64,000 nt of DNA from Sequoia sempervirens (GCA_007258455.2 VDFB02254942.1:185622-249621); one strand, 5' to 3'. Positions 36,809-49,815 are shown, numbered from the stretch's first letter. Made by a program: numbers and translations. Notes: generated by a model not told the origin, from the sequence alone.

Positions 36809-39480
36809 CTACAGAATCTCATCATTCTCCCAAGTTGCATCCTCCATAGGCAAGTTTTTCCACTTCACCAAGTATTCTCTGATTGTTCTTTTCCTCAAAG
36901 AACACTCTCTGAAATCAAGAATCTCCTCTGGAATTAAAACCAACTGCCCTTCTTCATCCAAAGGTGGCAACTGTGATGAAGCAACAACATTGTGTCCAAG
37001 TGCCTTCTTGAGGCGAGACACGTGGAAGACATTGTGTACCCTGCTATTCGAAGGTAGCTCCAACTCATAAGCTACTGCTCCCACCTTTCTGATGACCTTG
37101 AACGGCCCATAGAAACGGGGTTTGAGCTTCTCAGCTCCACTCTTCTTGAGAGTAGACTGTCTGTAAGGCTGTAGTCGGAGATAAACCATATCTCCAACCT
37201 CAAAAGAGCGCTCAACACGCCGCTGATCAGCATACATCTTCTGCTGATTTTGTGCAATCTGAAGATTGTTCTTCAATGATTTCATGATATCTTGACTCCG
37301 CTGCAACAAATCCTTGGCTTGAGGGGCTCTGCTATCACCAAACACCAAATCAGCAAAGCTAGGAGCTTCATAACCATAAAGAGCCACGAAAGGTGACATC
37401 TTTATTGACATGTGAAAAGAAGAATTATAACAGTACTCACCTATGTGAAGCCACTTCACCCATGCTCTTAGCTGCTCTGAAACATAGTTTCTCAAATAGC
37501 CTTCAACCCACTCGTTCACTATTTCAGTTTGTCCATCTATTTGGGGGTGATAACTAGTGCTCGGGGTAAGCACAGTACCACTCATTCTAAAGACCTCTTG
37601 CCAAAAAGTGCTTAGGAACTTGCTGTCCCTATCACTCACAATGTTTTTTGGCAACCCATGTAACCTAAACACCTCATGAAAAAATAGATCTGCAACTTGG
37701 GCTGCTGTAAAAGAGCTGGTAATGGTGAAGAAGTGAGCAAATTTGGTTAGTCGATCCACTACAACATAGATACAGTCCTTCCCTTGGACCTTGGGCAACC
37801 CCGTGATGAAGTCCATCGATATGCTTTCCCATTTTTGATTGGGAATAGGGAGAGGTTGCAGCAGACCAGCAGGTAGAGTATGCTCATTCTTGTTCATTTG
37901 ACAAGTGGGACACTCCTGAATGTAGCGTTGAACTTCCCCTTTCAACCCTTTCCAAGAAAATCTTTCCCGGATCTGCCTATATGTCTTGAAGAACCCTTGA
38001 TGACTAGCAAGCGGAATGTCATAAAAAGTCAACAAAATCTTCTTTTTGAGCTTAGAATCAGCCACCAAAAAGATTCTACCCTTGTAGTGTATCAGCCCTT
38101 CAACCACCTTGTACCTTTCGTCATGAAAAGTACCCTCAATGATGCTGGTTGCAAACTGATTTTTGGCATAATCAGCAAGCAACATGTCCTTCCAATCAGC
38201 AGTAAGCTCACACAATGAGCTCAAATGGGGTCTCCTAGATAGAGCATCAGCCACAATGTTGTTTTTCCCCTTGGCATACTCAATGTCAAAATCGTAAGCT
38301 TGAAGCTTACTCACCCACTTTTGTTGTCTCTCGTTCAGATCCTTCTGATGCATGAAGTGCTTGAGACTATTGTGATCAGTCTTGACCACAAACTTGCTCC
38401 CCACCAAATACTGTCTGAACTTAGCTAATGCATGCATAATGGCAAGCATTTCCTTGTCATAGATGGAGTAGGTCCTCTCAACACCTCTTAGTTTTCTGCT
38501 CTCAAACACAATGGGATGTTTGTCTTGCATCAAAACAGCCCCAACTCCTTCACCGGATGCATCACATTGTAGTTCGAAAGGTTTGGAAAAATCTGGAATA
38601 GCCAGAACCGGACAAGAGCTCATGATCCCCTTAAACTTATCAAAAGTAGTTTGAGCCTTTTCTGACCAACAAAAAGCCCCCTTTTTCGTGAGGTCAGTAA
38701 GAGGAGCAGCATTCTGCGAATAGCCTTTCACGAATCTTCTGTAGAATCCACAAAGACCCAAGAACCCTTTCAAATGAGTCAAGTTCTTAGGAGGTGGCCA
38801 ATCAACAACGGCTTTGATCTTTTCGGGATCAACCTTCACTCCCTCAGCACTGATTATGTGACCAAGGTAAAGTAGTTCCTCCATTCCAAATTCACATTTG
38901 GATTCTTTGGCAAACAAGCTCTCAGATTCTAGGATGCTAAGCACTTCCTCCAAGTGCTTGAGATGTTCTTCCCATGTCTTGCTGAAAATTAGGATGTCGT
39001 CAAAAAATATCAACACAAACCTTCTCAACTGCTTCTGAAAGACTCTGTTCATGCAAGACTGGAAGGTAGCAGGAGCATTAGTCAACCCAAATGGCATGAC
39101 TAGAAACTCGAAGTGGCCATAGTGACATCTGAAAGTTGTCTTCTCAACATCAGATCCTCTCATCCGAATCTGGTGGTAGCCCGATCTCAAATCGATCTTT
39201 GAAAAGAACTTGGCTCCATGTAGCTCATCAATGAGCTCATCTATCCTCGGAATGGGATATCGGTTTTTGATGGTGCTTTGATTCAAAGCATGATAGTCCA
39301 CACACATGTGAATGGTACCATCCTCCTTCTTCACAAGAACAACTGTTGAAGCGAAGGGGCTCTTGCTTGGACGAATGAAACCCATCTCCAAGAGTTCCTG
39401 AATGTTTTTCTCAATCTCATCCTTTTGCTTCTTAGGGTACCGATATGGAGTTGTAATAACCGGTTTAGCTCCTTGAGCTC
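36809..39480 (-). pseudogene. Chromovirus pol: RT, RNase H, integrase, chromodomain
   Basis: 860 uninterrupted codons from the leucine codon at 39391, with the frame open further upstream. RT: YRYP region, [45 protein letters not shown], active site VLIFFDDILIFS. RNase H: FELQCDASGEGVGAVLMQ, YSIYDKEMLAI, KTDHNSLKHFM. Integrase: zinc-binding HQGFFKTYRQI ... CPTCQMNK (the usual first His of HHCC seems to be Tyr, FYDIPLASH), catalytic ITGLP, IVSDRDSKF, HPQIDGQTEIVNEWVE. The C-terminus has VYLRLQPYR, GPFKVIRKVGAVAYELELP and a chromodomain (RTIREYLVKWKNLPMEDATW), which in the family steers integration to marked chromatin. The stop at 36809 is TAG and the frame beyond still looks coding (LLEDKQ), so it may be premature. 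A shift near 39470 cuts it from gag-protease. Confidence 0.92.
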
Positions 39481-41568
39481 TATGACATGCTCCGAACCCC
39501 GTTCAGGAGGTGGTCCAGGAGGTAAATCAGCAAATACCTTGCTCTTCTTTGTGAGTAAAGACTGAATATCTGGAGGATAGTCTCTCTTAGTTTCAACCGG
39601 ACTAGCAGGAAGAATCATACATTCTGCAGCCCACTCAGCTTGATCATGACGAATCAGCCTTGCCATTCTCTTGAATGACACAATCCAAGGACCCCCATCG
39701 GACATTCCTCTGAGTACTACCCTCTTCCCATCGGATTGAAACTTGAGCTCCATAGTTTGCAGATTTAAGGAAATCTCTCCAAGTGAACACAGCCATTGAA
39801 TGCCAAGAACGGCATCCGTATCTCCAATGCTGACTACATAAAAGTCGTCCTTGACTTCATAGTTTCCCAATTGCATAGTCATGTTTGAGATTTTCTTGGT
39901 GCATGAGATGTGGAACCCATCAGCAACCATAACCTTGAAGCCTTCAAACTCTTCTGTTTGCAGTCCCTTCTTTGCCACCACAACTTCATCAATGAAGTTA
40001 TGTGTTGCCCGGGTGTCAATCAAAGCAACTATTCGCTGCCCCTTAATCATCCCTCGAACTTTGAAGGATTCATTCTTTTGAAAGCTCGAAAGTTGAGCTA
40101 AAGTACCTCCACTTCCCTTTTCATCTTCGGACTCTTCTGGGGCTCTTTCCACTTCACTATCATCAAAATCAGACTGTTGGTCTGAAAAATCAGAATTACT
40201 TTCTCCAGCTGAATAGTATTCAATTTGATTAAGTTTGACTCCCTTTGGGCAAATATGATCTTGGGACCATTTTTCTCTACACCGGAAACATAACCCCTTT
40301 CTTCTGAGTTCATTAAGTGTCTTTGGATCCAATCTTGTGACATGAGGGTTATGTTGTTTGAACTCCTTATGCTGAGGTCTTAAATGAGGTTTTTGAAAAG
40401 GTCTTTTTCCTTTATCCCCTCTGTGAAAGGATGGCTTGGATTGAAACTTTGCTTTAGGAGCAGCCCACTCCATGTTTCTTGCTTTCTTCATTGCCTCCTG
40501 TAGGGAGGGTGGATCAAAAGCTTTAATCCAACCCTTGAGTGGCTCCATCAATCCTTCACTGAATAGGATCACCAAACGCCTCTCAGTGATTCTTGTGACC
40601 ATGACTGAGAGTCTCTGAAACTCAGCTATGTAGGCATTAACTGTGCCATATTGCCTAAGTTGTGCCAATTCTCTGAAATGTATTTAAGGGTCTTTTTTCT
40701 CAAATCTCTCTATGAGCCTATTGGTGAACTCATCATAGGTAGTGATAGACCGATGACCCAAGGTGACTAGGCCATGGTACCACCACTCATGCGCCACCCC
40801 ATCAAGGTGTAGCATAGCGAACTTAATCGCCTCCTCTTCCGCCATAGGTCTAAGAGCTAGATAATTATCTAACTTCTGTATCCAAGCTCTGGCTGAGCTG
40901 TTGTCACTCCCATCAAAATGTGGAAGCATGACCTTGTTGACAGCTTGATGCAAATCCCCATGTACTGTTGTTTTTCTTTGTTCATAATGTCTTCCTTGTC
41001 CTCTGTTCTTCCTTTTATGATCCATAAAATCATTATAAGACATATCCATCTTGATTTCATCAGGTAGAGAATCATACTCAGCACGGCCGAGTCTCAACTG
41101 ATCAACAAATGAAGTATTTTCTTCTGGATCAGGTTGAGTGTTTACTGGTGCCAAGAAGGTGGGTTTGAATGGCCTGGAAGAAATGTATGTGTTGTTTGAA
41201 GCAGGCTGAGCAGCATGTCCATCATGCTGGTTCGTGGCACTGTGTTCTCTTCTATGTCCTGGGTTGCTTTGTGGAGTTGCGTTCTGGCCCACTTTCCCCA
41301 TCATGAGAGATACCATATCCATTAAGGCATCCATCTTCCTTTCAAACCTCTTCCTCGGACTTACCGATCTTTCTCTTCCCTTCCCACTATCTTCTCTATT
41401 ACCACCCAATGTCCTCTCATTATCCCCCATTTCTATTTCCTGAGAAGACTCCCAATGAGCCCTCAAAACCTCTGATGCTGCCTGACCTTCTGGAGCGTGA
41501 TGCCACTGAAATTGATTTGCAACCTTCTTGTCTTCCCTTGCTAAGTATCTCTTTTCTCTGTCACTCAT
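39331..41568 (-). pseudogene. Chromovirus gag-protease
   Basis: Starts MSDREKRYLAREDKKVANQF at 41568. The capsid-like Retrotrans_gag region contains LPHFDGSDNSSARAWIQKLD, FAMLHLDGVAHEWW and FTNRLIERFEKKDP; one in-frame TAA at 40684-40686 splits it. After the stop come YIAEFQRLSVMV, a basic linker and a zinc knuckle CFRCREKWSQDHIC (CX2CX4-5HX3-4C type). Aspartic protease follows with a changed active site, VALIDTRATHNFI where DTGATHNFI is expected, then DAVLGIQWL. A frameshift near 39470, just before the RT block, separates it from pol. With the Gly-to-Arg change in the protease triad the product would probably be inactive even if read. Confidence 0.9.
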
Positions 41569-41600
41569 AGACGGTTTGTTTCACAGGATGGCAGGATGCG

Positions 41601-41614
41601 TGGCTCTGATACCA
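41601..41614 (-). promoter_or_regulatory. Primer-binding site of the chromovirus
   Basis: On the minus strand TGGTATCAGAGCCA, a perfect initiator tRNA-Met site, one base after the end of the 5' LTR at 41616. Confidence 0.92.
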
Positions 41615-41615
41615 C

Positions 41616-43459
41616 TGAAATATTCCGAGCCAAATTTTTTCAACTTTTCAATTACAATAAGCAGAGCAATACACAGTCATTAGGGTTAGCTCTAAACCAA
41701 AACGATGCTGAAGCAACTCTAACCAGAATGTACACCAGGATCCCGATGTGGGCAAGGTGTGAGCATTGGTCACAGGATCTGAAATGAAATGCTAATACAA
41801 GAACTCTAACCAAGGATGCGTCGGAGAACGACGAGCATATGGTCCGAGGATCCCTACCATCTAATATGCTGAAAGCAACTCAACACCAAGTATGTGCTAC
41901 CCAATTCCAGTATGGAAATGAGGCGACCATATGGCGGAGATATAAAGAAATTACAATGCAACTTCAGAATGTAAAGTAATCATTACAAACATGATAAGCA
42001 AGATTAGAGAACTGCTGACAGTACTACTGTTCAACTTACAATATGAAAGAGATTGCCTGCCAAGAGCATAGGATTATAACAATTTAGCATTACATCATTT
42101 AAGAGAACTCTCCTTTGGTTAATCAAGGATGCCAAGACCAATAACTTCACTCAGAGACCAAACTGATGATTCTGATTTAGACAGACCTGCACTTTAAATT
42201 TATAACCAGCAACCCAAGCCCACACTTAAATGATCATATCTCTCTCACAATTCAACCAATTGACGTGAAACGAAATGCAATATACCCTAATGATGAAGGC
42301 GACCAAGATAGAGCACTGAAAACTAATCAAAAGACCCCCATTTAAATATGCACGAATTTCAAGACAAAATCAAAAGGTACGGCCCAGCAAGAGGGGCGAT
42401 TTCACTTTAAAAATTCAAGACTTCTTTAAAAAATCTGCAACTTAGGGAAAAGGGTCGCCTCTCACAGACAAATAGATTAATGCAACGCCCAGAATGATCT
42501 TTTTTGTATTTTTTGATTTATGAATAAAAACAACAATCTGCTGTAAAGAAAATGCAATTCCAGAATCCCACTGATATGCATAAAACTAAGTTACAAAGCC
42601 ACACAAGACTAAAATGCAGAAATGTCACGATAAATCACTCAACTATATCTACCTCATCACTAGTCGCTATATCTCAAGCAAGAAGCAATGCCAAGCTAGG
42701 AGGCTTACATTCCTCGAAGCAATCCCACAGCCAATCCGGCAGCATAACATTCCTGTAGACAAAAGATACCTCGAAAGAAGAGAAGGAACCTCCTTTATAG
42801 AATGAAGAGAAGACTCTGGAGCCTTCTAGAAGGTGCGCCCTAATCCCAAGCTGCTTTTAGGTTTAAACTTTGACCCAAACACTTTCTTCCCAATGGCGTA
42901 CTTTCCTTGTGAAATATTAATCACTTCTCTTTTTAAATAAAATATAATCTCCTTCAAAAAGGCGTCCATTTTCCCTTGAGCAATTATAAACTTTAGAAAT
43001 ATTAAAATATTTCCTTCATGAGAAAATACCCCTCAAAGTCCCCTTCTTTAAAACAACTGTTAAGTTATAACACTAGGCCAAGGGGTATTTTAAAAATAAA
43101 ACATTTTGACTTAAAATAACTTATATCTTCGAAATGAACCCCTTAAGCCAAAAATGAGAATTACCCAATGAACTGCCAGAAGAGGAAAGTTGACTAAACT
43201 GATGCTAACTGGACCACTGCTAAAATTAGAATTTACTAAAAATAGTAAATTCCTGAAGATGCTCAGAATGCCAAGAAAAACATACCACTGCGAAGCTCTC
43301 TGAAAACCTAGAAAGAATCCGCCATTAAATCAACCAACCTCGAGCACGAGCATCCCTCAAAACACGAAACCCTAATTTTCACCTTCCGAGTAGCCTACAG
43401 GTCACCAGAATAGGCCAACGGTCAACTGGAAAGATCATACTCGTGAAGGGGACATTACA
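41616..43459 (-). repeat. 5' LTR of the chromovirus
   Basis: 1844 bp, same length as the 3' LTR, ends TGAAATATTC ... GGGGACATTACA on the plus strand. It contains the palindrome at 43229-43252. Differences from the other copy are clustered in its first 300 bases (plus-strand reading). Confidence 0.95.
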
Positions 43460-43464
43460 TCTAC

Positions 43465-45998
43465 CTGACATCTAGACTCAGCATCATGGTGTTTGTGGAG
43501 CTTGTCAGGCTGGGAAGCAACATAGGAAATCGTTCACGGATGGTGACTCATGGCGAGCCTCTAAGGTACTGCAGTTGGTTCATGCTGATATTTGTGGGCC
43601 AATGAATACACCTTTTGTTACTAGTTGCAGGTATTTTTTGCTTTTTGTTGATGATTTCAATAGAAAAATATGGGTGTACTTTCTTAAACAAAAATCATAT
43701 GTGTTTAATGTATTTCCGAAGTTTAAGGCCTTAGTAGAAAAAGAGTCCGGTTGTTGCATAATTACTCTTAGGTCGGATAATGGGGGGGAATTTTGTTCTG
43801 CTGCATTCTCCAACTTTTGTGATACACATGGAATTAAACACCAGTTAACCACACACTACACTTAGCAAAACGGTGTTGTAGAGCGGCGCAATCATACAAT
43901 TGTTGAGATGGCCCCCTCCATGTATCAACATAGGAATGTTCCTAATAAGTTTTGGGCAGAAGCAATTTATATTGCTGTCTATCTCCTTAATCGGTCTCCC
44001 ACTCATGTCGTTAAAGGGAAGACTCCTAAGGAAGCTTGGACTGGTCGCAAACCCAAGATCAATCATTTGAAATATTTTGGCTCTTTAGCATATGTATGGA
44101 TTCTAGATGCCAAGCGCTCAAAGTTGGATTCCAAGAGTCAAAAATTTATGTTCACAGGGTATAGTGACAACCATAAGGCTTATCGATTGATTGATGTAGA
44201 CATTGATCATCTCATCTTCAGTCGGGATGTTGTCTTTGATGAAGAACGAGGACCTTTTCACATTTCCTCGTTTGTTCAACATTCTGAGGATCAGCGCTTG
44301 AAGGCTTCTGATTTGGGTGTCCGACTTCCGTTAGGTTCACCTGATAGGAGGGATGACGAAGACTCTGTCTTTGATGATGCTCAACTTGATTTTCCTCCGG
44401 ATGATATTGATATTCCACCTGTTGAACCTGTTCCAGAGCCACAACCAGTTCCAGCTCCTCCTGTTACATCCGATGTTGGCACTTCTACTCTCCGGCCTAA
44501 ATGGTGGGCTAAGACTATCAGTGATCTTCATGATAATGAACTCATTGAGGGTACATCATCCAGAAAGAAGAGCAAATAGCAACATATAGTCAATTTTTCT
44601 CTCATGGCCAACATTCACAGTGTCTATGAGCCTCAGACATATTCCGAGGCTAAAGGAATTCCTGAGTGGGAAAAGGCTATTTAGGTCGAATACCAGAGTC
44701 TTCAGAAGAATCACACTTGGGTCCTTTTTGATCTTCCTCCAGGGAAGAAGCCCATTAGCTACATATGGGTGTATAAGGTGAAATACAAAGCTGACGAAAC
44801 CCTTGACAAGTACAAAGCTCGTCTAGTTGCAAGGGGGTTCTCACAGAAAGAAGGCATTGACTACGAGGAGACCTTTGCTCCTACAGCCAAAATGAGTACC
44901 ATTAGGCTCGTACTTGGCTTAGCAGCCCAGTTTGGTTGGAAAGTCCATCAGATGGATGTTAAGAGTGCTTTCCTCAACGGTGAGTTGAAGGAAGAAGTCT
45001 ACATGACGCAACATCCAAGGTTCAAGGTTGTTAGTCAAGAACACAAGGTGTGCAACTTGGTCAAAGCACTCTATGGCCTGAAACAGGCTCCTCGGGCTTG
45101 GTACATCAAGATTGACAAGTACCTCACAGATCATGGCTTTTAGAGGAGTCCATCTGACTCTAATCTGTATGTCAAACAGACTGGTAGTGATATACTTATT
45201 GTTGTTGTCTATGTGGATGACCTGATCATTACTGGCAGCTCGACACATTTGATCGCTGAGATCAAACAAGATTTGTTTAACACATTTGACATAACAGATT
45301 TGGGATTTTTGCATTACTGTTTAGGTGTTAAAGTTTGGCAGACTGAGAGCGGTATCTTCATCTCCCAGTCCAAATATGCTCAAAGTCTACTAGATAAGTT
45401 CCGCATGCAGGATTGCAAACTTGCCTCCACACCCATGGGAAAAGGGCTCAAGTTGTCAGCTAAGTCCAACTCACCTGTAGTAGGTGAATCATTGTTTAGG
45501 CAACTAGTGGACAGCCTCATCTATCTCACTGCCACTAGGCTTGACCTCAGTTTTACAGTGAGCTACATTTCACGCTTCATGACAGCCCCCAAGGCTAATC
45601 ATTGGGTAGCAACGAAGTGTGTGCTGCATTATGTGAAGGGCACTTTTGATTATGAACTCTTGTACACTCGGAGTCACGATCCTAAACTCAGTGGTTTCAC
45701 AGACTCAGATTGGGCAGGTTGGGTTGATGACAAGAAATCAATTGGGTATGTGTTCAGTTTGGGATTTGGTGCAGTCACATGGACTGGTAAGAAGCAGCAG
45801 GCAGTGGCTCTCTCCTCGACAGAAGCAGAGTATCGAGGAGCAGTTAAAGCAGCTTGTGAGGCAATTTGGCTTCGCCAGATGCTTGTGGATATGCAAATAT
45901 CTCAAGCAGGTTCGACTCCCTTGTTTTGTGATAATCAAGGAGTTCTCAAACTTGCCAAGAATCTAGTCTTCCATGAAAGAACCAAGCATGTGGAAATT
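43465..45998 (+). pseudogene. Copia integrase-RT-RNase H (broken by TAG stops)
   Basis: Resumes inside integrase: zinc-binding HHGVCGACQAGKQ; catalytic core LVHADICGPM, FVDDFNRKIWVYFL, LRSDNGGEFCS, then QNGVVERRNHTI and NKFWAEAIYIAVYLLNRSP. RT: VYKVKYKADETLDKYKARLV, ARGFSQKEGIDYEETFAP, MDVKSAFLNGEL, CNLVKALYGLKQAPRAWY, active site VVVYVDDLIITGS. RNase H: SGFTDSDWAGWVDDKKS, WTGKKQQAVALSSTEAEYRG, LFCDNQGVLKLAKN, ending at FHERTKHVEI where the giant LTR enters at 45999. A single frame throughout except for TAG codons at 43473, 43863, 44577, 44682 and 45141. The original enzyme made and integrated the DNA copy. Confidence 0.92.
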
Positions 45999-46169
45999 TG
46001 TTGTACCCAAAACCAAAATTTTTGCTTCACTAAGGCATTTTGCTTAATTGAGTCTTAATCTTGTTAAAGTGTCGTCAAATGGTCGTTTTTGGGGTTTTCA
46101 AATATGGAGTTGGTGTCAGTACTATGTCAGTCTGTTACCGAAGAGATTTAAGAAAAGTGAAAATTTGAA

Positions 46170-47060
46170 CGGAAATCGTCAAAATTTTCTATCTCTGGAG
46201 AAGGGAGCACATTCTCAAATAGGCGCCCTATCTTTTAGGGGCACAGATCCTGTTTTTAGGGTTTGTCACCTCCAGCAGACATTTATCCGGCATCACGTCA
46301 GCTTCGCAGTGAGCTATCAAGCCTGTCAAACGGACCTGTTTTGTTCGAGTTACGGAAGATACATGCGAAAACGAGGCGAGCGAATTGGCTAACATCGTGA
46401 AAAGCGCTTTTGGAAAAGGCCCATCTTTGAGGTGCCAAATGAGGTTTTTGACTAAATGCCACCCAAGATGTTTTTCACTTTTGTTCGAGCTTCGCGACGC
46501 ATCCGTTAGCGGGTGAATCTGAGTTGCTGAAGTGCCTGAACCTGAGGTCAAATGTAGGGTCAAATCTTAGTCAAAATATCGAGGAAAAGCAAAGAGCACA
46601 TTTTGGAGAGGCCTAAGCTTTTCAAGCCTTTAATGCTTTCTTTCTGATGATATCAGATATTCAATGTGTCCGTGTTACGCTCAGCTTTCCGTTGCCTGTC
46701 TCCGTCAGATCAGAAGATGACTCAGCAGCTTGCAGTCAGAATTTTTGTGATATTTTGGTCAGTTTCAAAAATGGCTAAGTCTGGAGGAAAAAGAGCAACT
46801 TTTGAGAAAGGCGCCCTTGTTTTTCACCCCTCAGATGATGTTTTCTGGAGAAATGTGCCTTTGCAGCTGTCGTGCAGAATGAGGTCAGCTCTGCAGTGAA
46901 CCTGAGGTCCAGTCCTGAAAGTTGATAAAACATAAGTTATGAAGGATTTTGTTTTTCCCTTCGTACGAGATCGGGATGTCAAAATTTGACTAAGTCTAAG
47001 AAAAAGTGCAACTTTTGAAAAAGGCGCTTGGATTTTTGAGCCTTCAGATGTCAGTCTTAT
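46170..47060 (+). repeat. Degenerate ~200-bp tandem repeats in giant LTR
   Basis: Four to five diverged units, each with GTCAAAAT(T/A)T, CTAAGTCTGGAGGAAAA-like text, GAGCAACTTTTGAGAAAGGCGCC-like text and a CCTCAGATG tail. Recognisable at about 46171, 46390 (partial), 46572, 46760 and 46978. Confidence 0.65.
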
Positions 47061-47339
47061 GGTTTGCAGTCTCAAGATATATTTTGATTAGTTTTTACTG
47101 AGCTCTGCAATGCACCTGTCAGCCAGTCAATCGGAGAAGTCAGTCAACCAGTGTCAGAGGATGAACAGAGGTCCTGGCAGAGGTTTTAGCTTAAATTTTA
47201 ATGAAATTTGGCTAAGTCTGGAATTCGTTTGAGAGTTCAAAGTTGAGTTTTCGAAAGACAGTTGAATGGACGCCTTAACTGGAGTTCTGACTGCAGTTAG
47301 ACTAAACGATTTCTGGGTTGTCATCTTCAGTTCGTATAT

Positions 47340-47970
47340 TGGCATGTTGAGTGATCTTTCAGTTTGCATGTCGAGTTAACTATCTTGCATGTTCAGTTAA
47401 CTATCTTGCATGTTCAGTTAACTTGTTTACATGTTCACTTAACTGAAGATTATTCTTGCATGTCAACTGAAGTTTACGTGCATGGCGAATTTGGTTGCAA
47501 TTGTGAAGATTTAGTGAAGATGGCACTTCATTGAGTGTCAACTGAAGTTTAAAAGGGACGAATTGAAAGATGAAGCATAAGTTTAGTGAAGTATGGCGCA
47601 TGAAGTTGTTAACTTCAGTCATGAAAAGGGTTGCCATATTTAGTGAAGCATAGTTTTGTGAAGCTACACATTTTTCAAGGAATAATAACTTTAGTTCCGA
47701 AAGGGTTGTTATTTTTAGAATTATATTGAAGAATAAGTGTGAAGTTGGCGCATTTTTGAAGGCCAACTGAAGATTGAAAAGGGTCGCTATTTTTAGAATT
47801 GTTTAAAGCATGAAATTGGCGAATTCTTTTCAACAAAGATTGTCAACTGAAGTTCTCAAAAGGGACGCTTTAGTTCTAAATTGTGAATTTAAAGCAAGTG
47901 TGAAGATGGCGAATTCAACAAGAATTGTCAACTAAAGTCAAATTCGCATGAATTTGTTAACTGAAGATTG
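47340..47970 (+). repeat. Short repeats: CATGTTCAGTTAACT units and AACTGAAG words
   Basis: From 47342 to 47445, about four units of GCATGTTCAGTTAACTATCTT with 20-23 bp spacing. Downstream, GTCAACTGAAG or variants recur with GGCGAATT and AAAGGGACGC words through 47970. A likely U3 regulatory array. Confidence 0.65.
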
Positions 47971-48422
47971 AAAAGGGAAAACCCTAAAGCATGGTGCTTT
48001 ATTTAGCTTATCTTTGTTTCAGTTAACTAAGTTGGGGTCCAATCACAAGCCAAGCGCACTTTTCATGGATTTGGTGCCTTATGCAAATTTCATAAATATA
48101 TTTCAGCAATGGCGTCCATTATTTCATCATCTTTTGCTTCGAAGTTCTTATTCTTCTTGAGCGACCAGCAAGCTAAAGGTGCTACAGGTGTCAGAATTCA
48201 ACGTTCTTCATAGCAACGAGTTCAGATTGTGCAGCGGAAGAGGATTCTAGACTTTATTTTCACTTTGCATGCAGGTTTTATCAAGTTCCGGAGAAGAGAT
48301 TGGCGAATTTTTCAGAAGCAAAACAAACAAAACTTTCTATCTTCTGTCTTATTTCTTCTATTTTTCATCTTAGGTACTTTCTTCGCATGTCAAAGAAATT
48401 CAGCGTGTTTTCAGAATTTGAT

Positions 48423-48880
48423 CATCTGGGTTTGCATATTTCAGCATCAACAACAAAACCCATGTCTTAGATTTTTTCGAGAAAATTGCCCCGCAGTCTT
48501 CATTCTGAAGCTCTGTGCATTTTTCCGAAAATTTCTTTGCATGTGGGATAAAATCACATCTTTTTGAAAATCGCATCATCTGGGTTTGTTCAGAATTCCG
48601 TTATGCACAAAACCCATGTTCCAGATTTTCTCAAGAAAAATTGCCCCGAGAAGCTCTAAAACCCCTGCAGTTCTCGATTGAAGAATCTTTGCATGTCAAG
48701 CTAAACAGCGTTTTTTCACAATTCTGACGTTGTGGGTTGTCTTGGAATCATTTTCCGGACAAAACCCATGTCTCAGAATTTTTGGTGAAAATTATCCTCC
48801 GACAGGGTATTTTTAGCCTCACCAGGAGCCATTGTTAGCCTCTTTAGAAAGTTGTCAGAACATAGCCGTGTTCACAGTCA
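48423..48880 (+). repeat. Three tandem ~154-bp units in giant LTR
   Basis: Units start near CATCTGGGTTTG at 48423 and 48577 and a diverged GTTGTGGGTTG at about 48730. Each includes ACAAAACCCATGT, an AGATTTT(C/T)TC word and AAAATTGCCCCG (AAAATTATCC in the third). Confidence 0.7.
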
Positions 48881-49684
48881 ATGGGCGAGTTTTTCAGAAT
48901 GCAATTCACGTAGACTGAATTCAAGATCAAATTGGTCTTAATTTAGGTTTTCATCAGAGCAGCTGACAATGAAGCGTTAAGTTGCAAAAGGAACAGAGAT
49001 TACTTCATTTACGGAGCCGCCAAAGTCACTCAAATCCCATGCCATTGTCTTCGTGAAGATGGTACCTACGCTGATCTCGAGGCTGTGCAAACTAAGTTCC
49101 AGAAGCATGTTTGTGATATCTTGATGGAGGTTCTGTTCACATTTCAATAATTTCAGCCAGTTTCAGAAAGGCAACTCAAGATGTTAAAGGTGGCATGCAT
49201 ACAGTCTAAGTAGGCGACCAAGAATTGAAGAGACAAATTATTGCTTTAGACAGTATCAAAGTGCCAGAAGACAGAGAGATCGATGAGTTCTTGGTTGAAG
49301 TGTTAGACCGAGTTGACATGGAGTGATCTGCCAGTTGGAACCTGCAGTTAATTTCGAGGGTTGAGTCGTGAGCAACAGTTAACTCGACTTTCAGTCTTGA
49401 GTTTACTTGCTGACTTAACACATGCTTATCTCTTCCTCGGGATTATCAACACAGGAGTTAGGGTTAGGGTTTCCAGTTAACTGAAGGTAGTGGCCAGTTA
49501 ACTTTGCTTTAAATAAGGACGTGCATGCTTGCACATTGTCCAATTAGGTTATTTGTACCAGGAAACCGATGGTAACTTGCCGCTTAACCGTATAGTTTAC
49601 TTCATTAGGGTTAGCGATAACTTGCATGCATTGCAAGAACTGTAGTGAACTCAAGGTGATTTTAGGGTTACCTACACCTTGATG

Positions 49685-49694
49685 TATATAAATA
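49685..49694 (+). promoter_or_regulatory. TATA box of giant LTR
   Basis: TATATAAATA in a GC-richer context, followed 40 bases later by a purine-rich GAGAGAGAAATATATGC region. It marks the U3/R boundary and the direction of transcription (plus). Confidence 0.6.
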
Positions 49695-49815
49695 AGAGCT
49701 TTTGCTCATTTGTAAATAACTTTTGCTTGAGAGAGAAATATATGCTGCGCCTACCTTGCCCTCAATATTGCTCTTTATGGTATTTGTTCATGTGTCTTCA
49801 TTATTGCAATTGATT

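Larger units (their letters stand above)
34915..43459 (-). mobile_element. Complete Ty3/Gypsy chromovirus nested in Copia
   Basis: Two 1844-bp LTRs in direct orientation, perfect duplications TCTAC (34910-34914 and 43460-43464), primer-binding site and polypurine tract in place, and a gag-pol coding region on the minus strand ending in a chromodomain. 8545 bp in total. LTRs differ at a few dozen sites by eye (about 2%), so it is the youngest datable insertion here. Only one stop, one frameshift and possibly an early terminal stop break the coding region. Confidence 0.95.
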
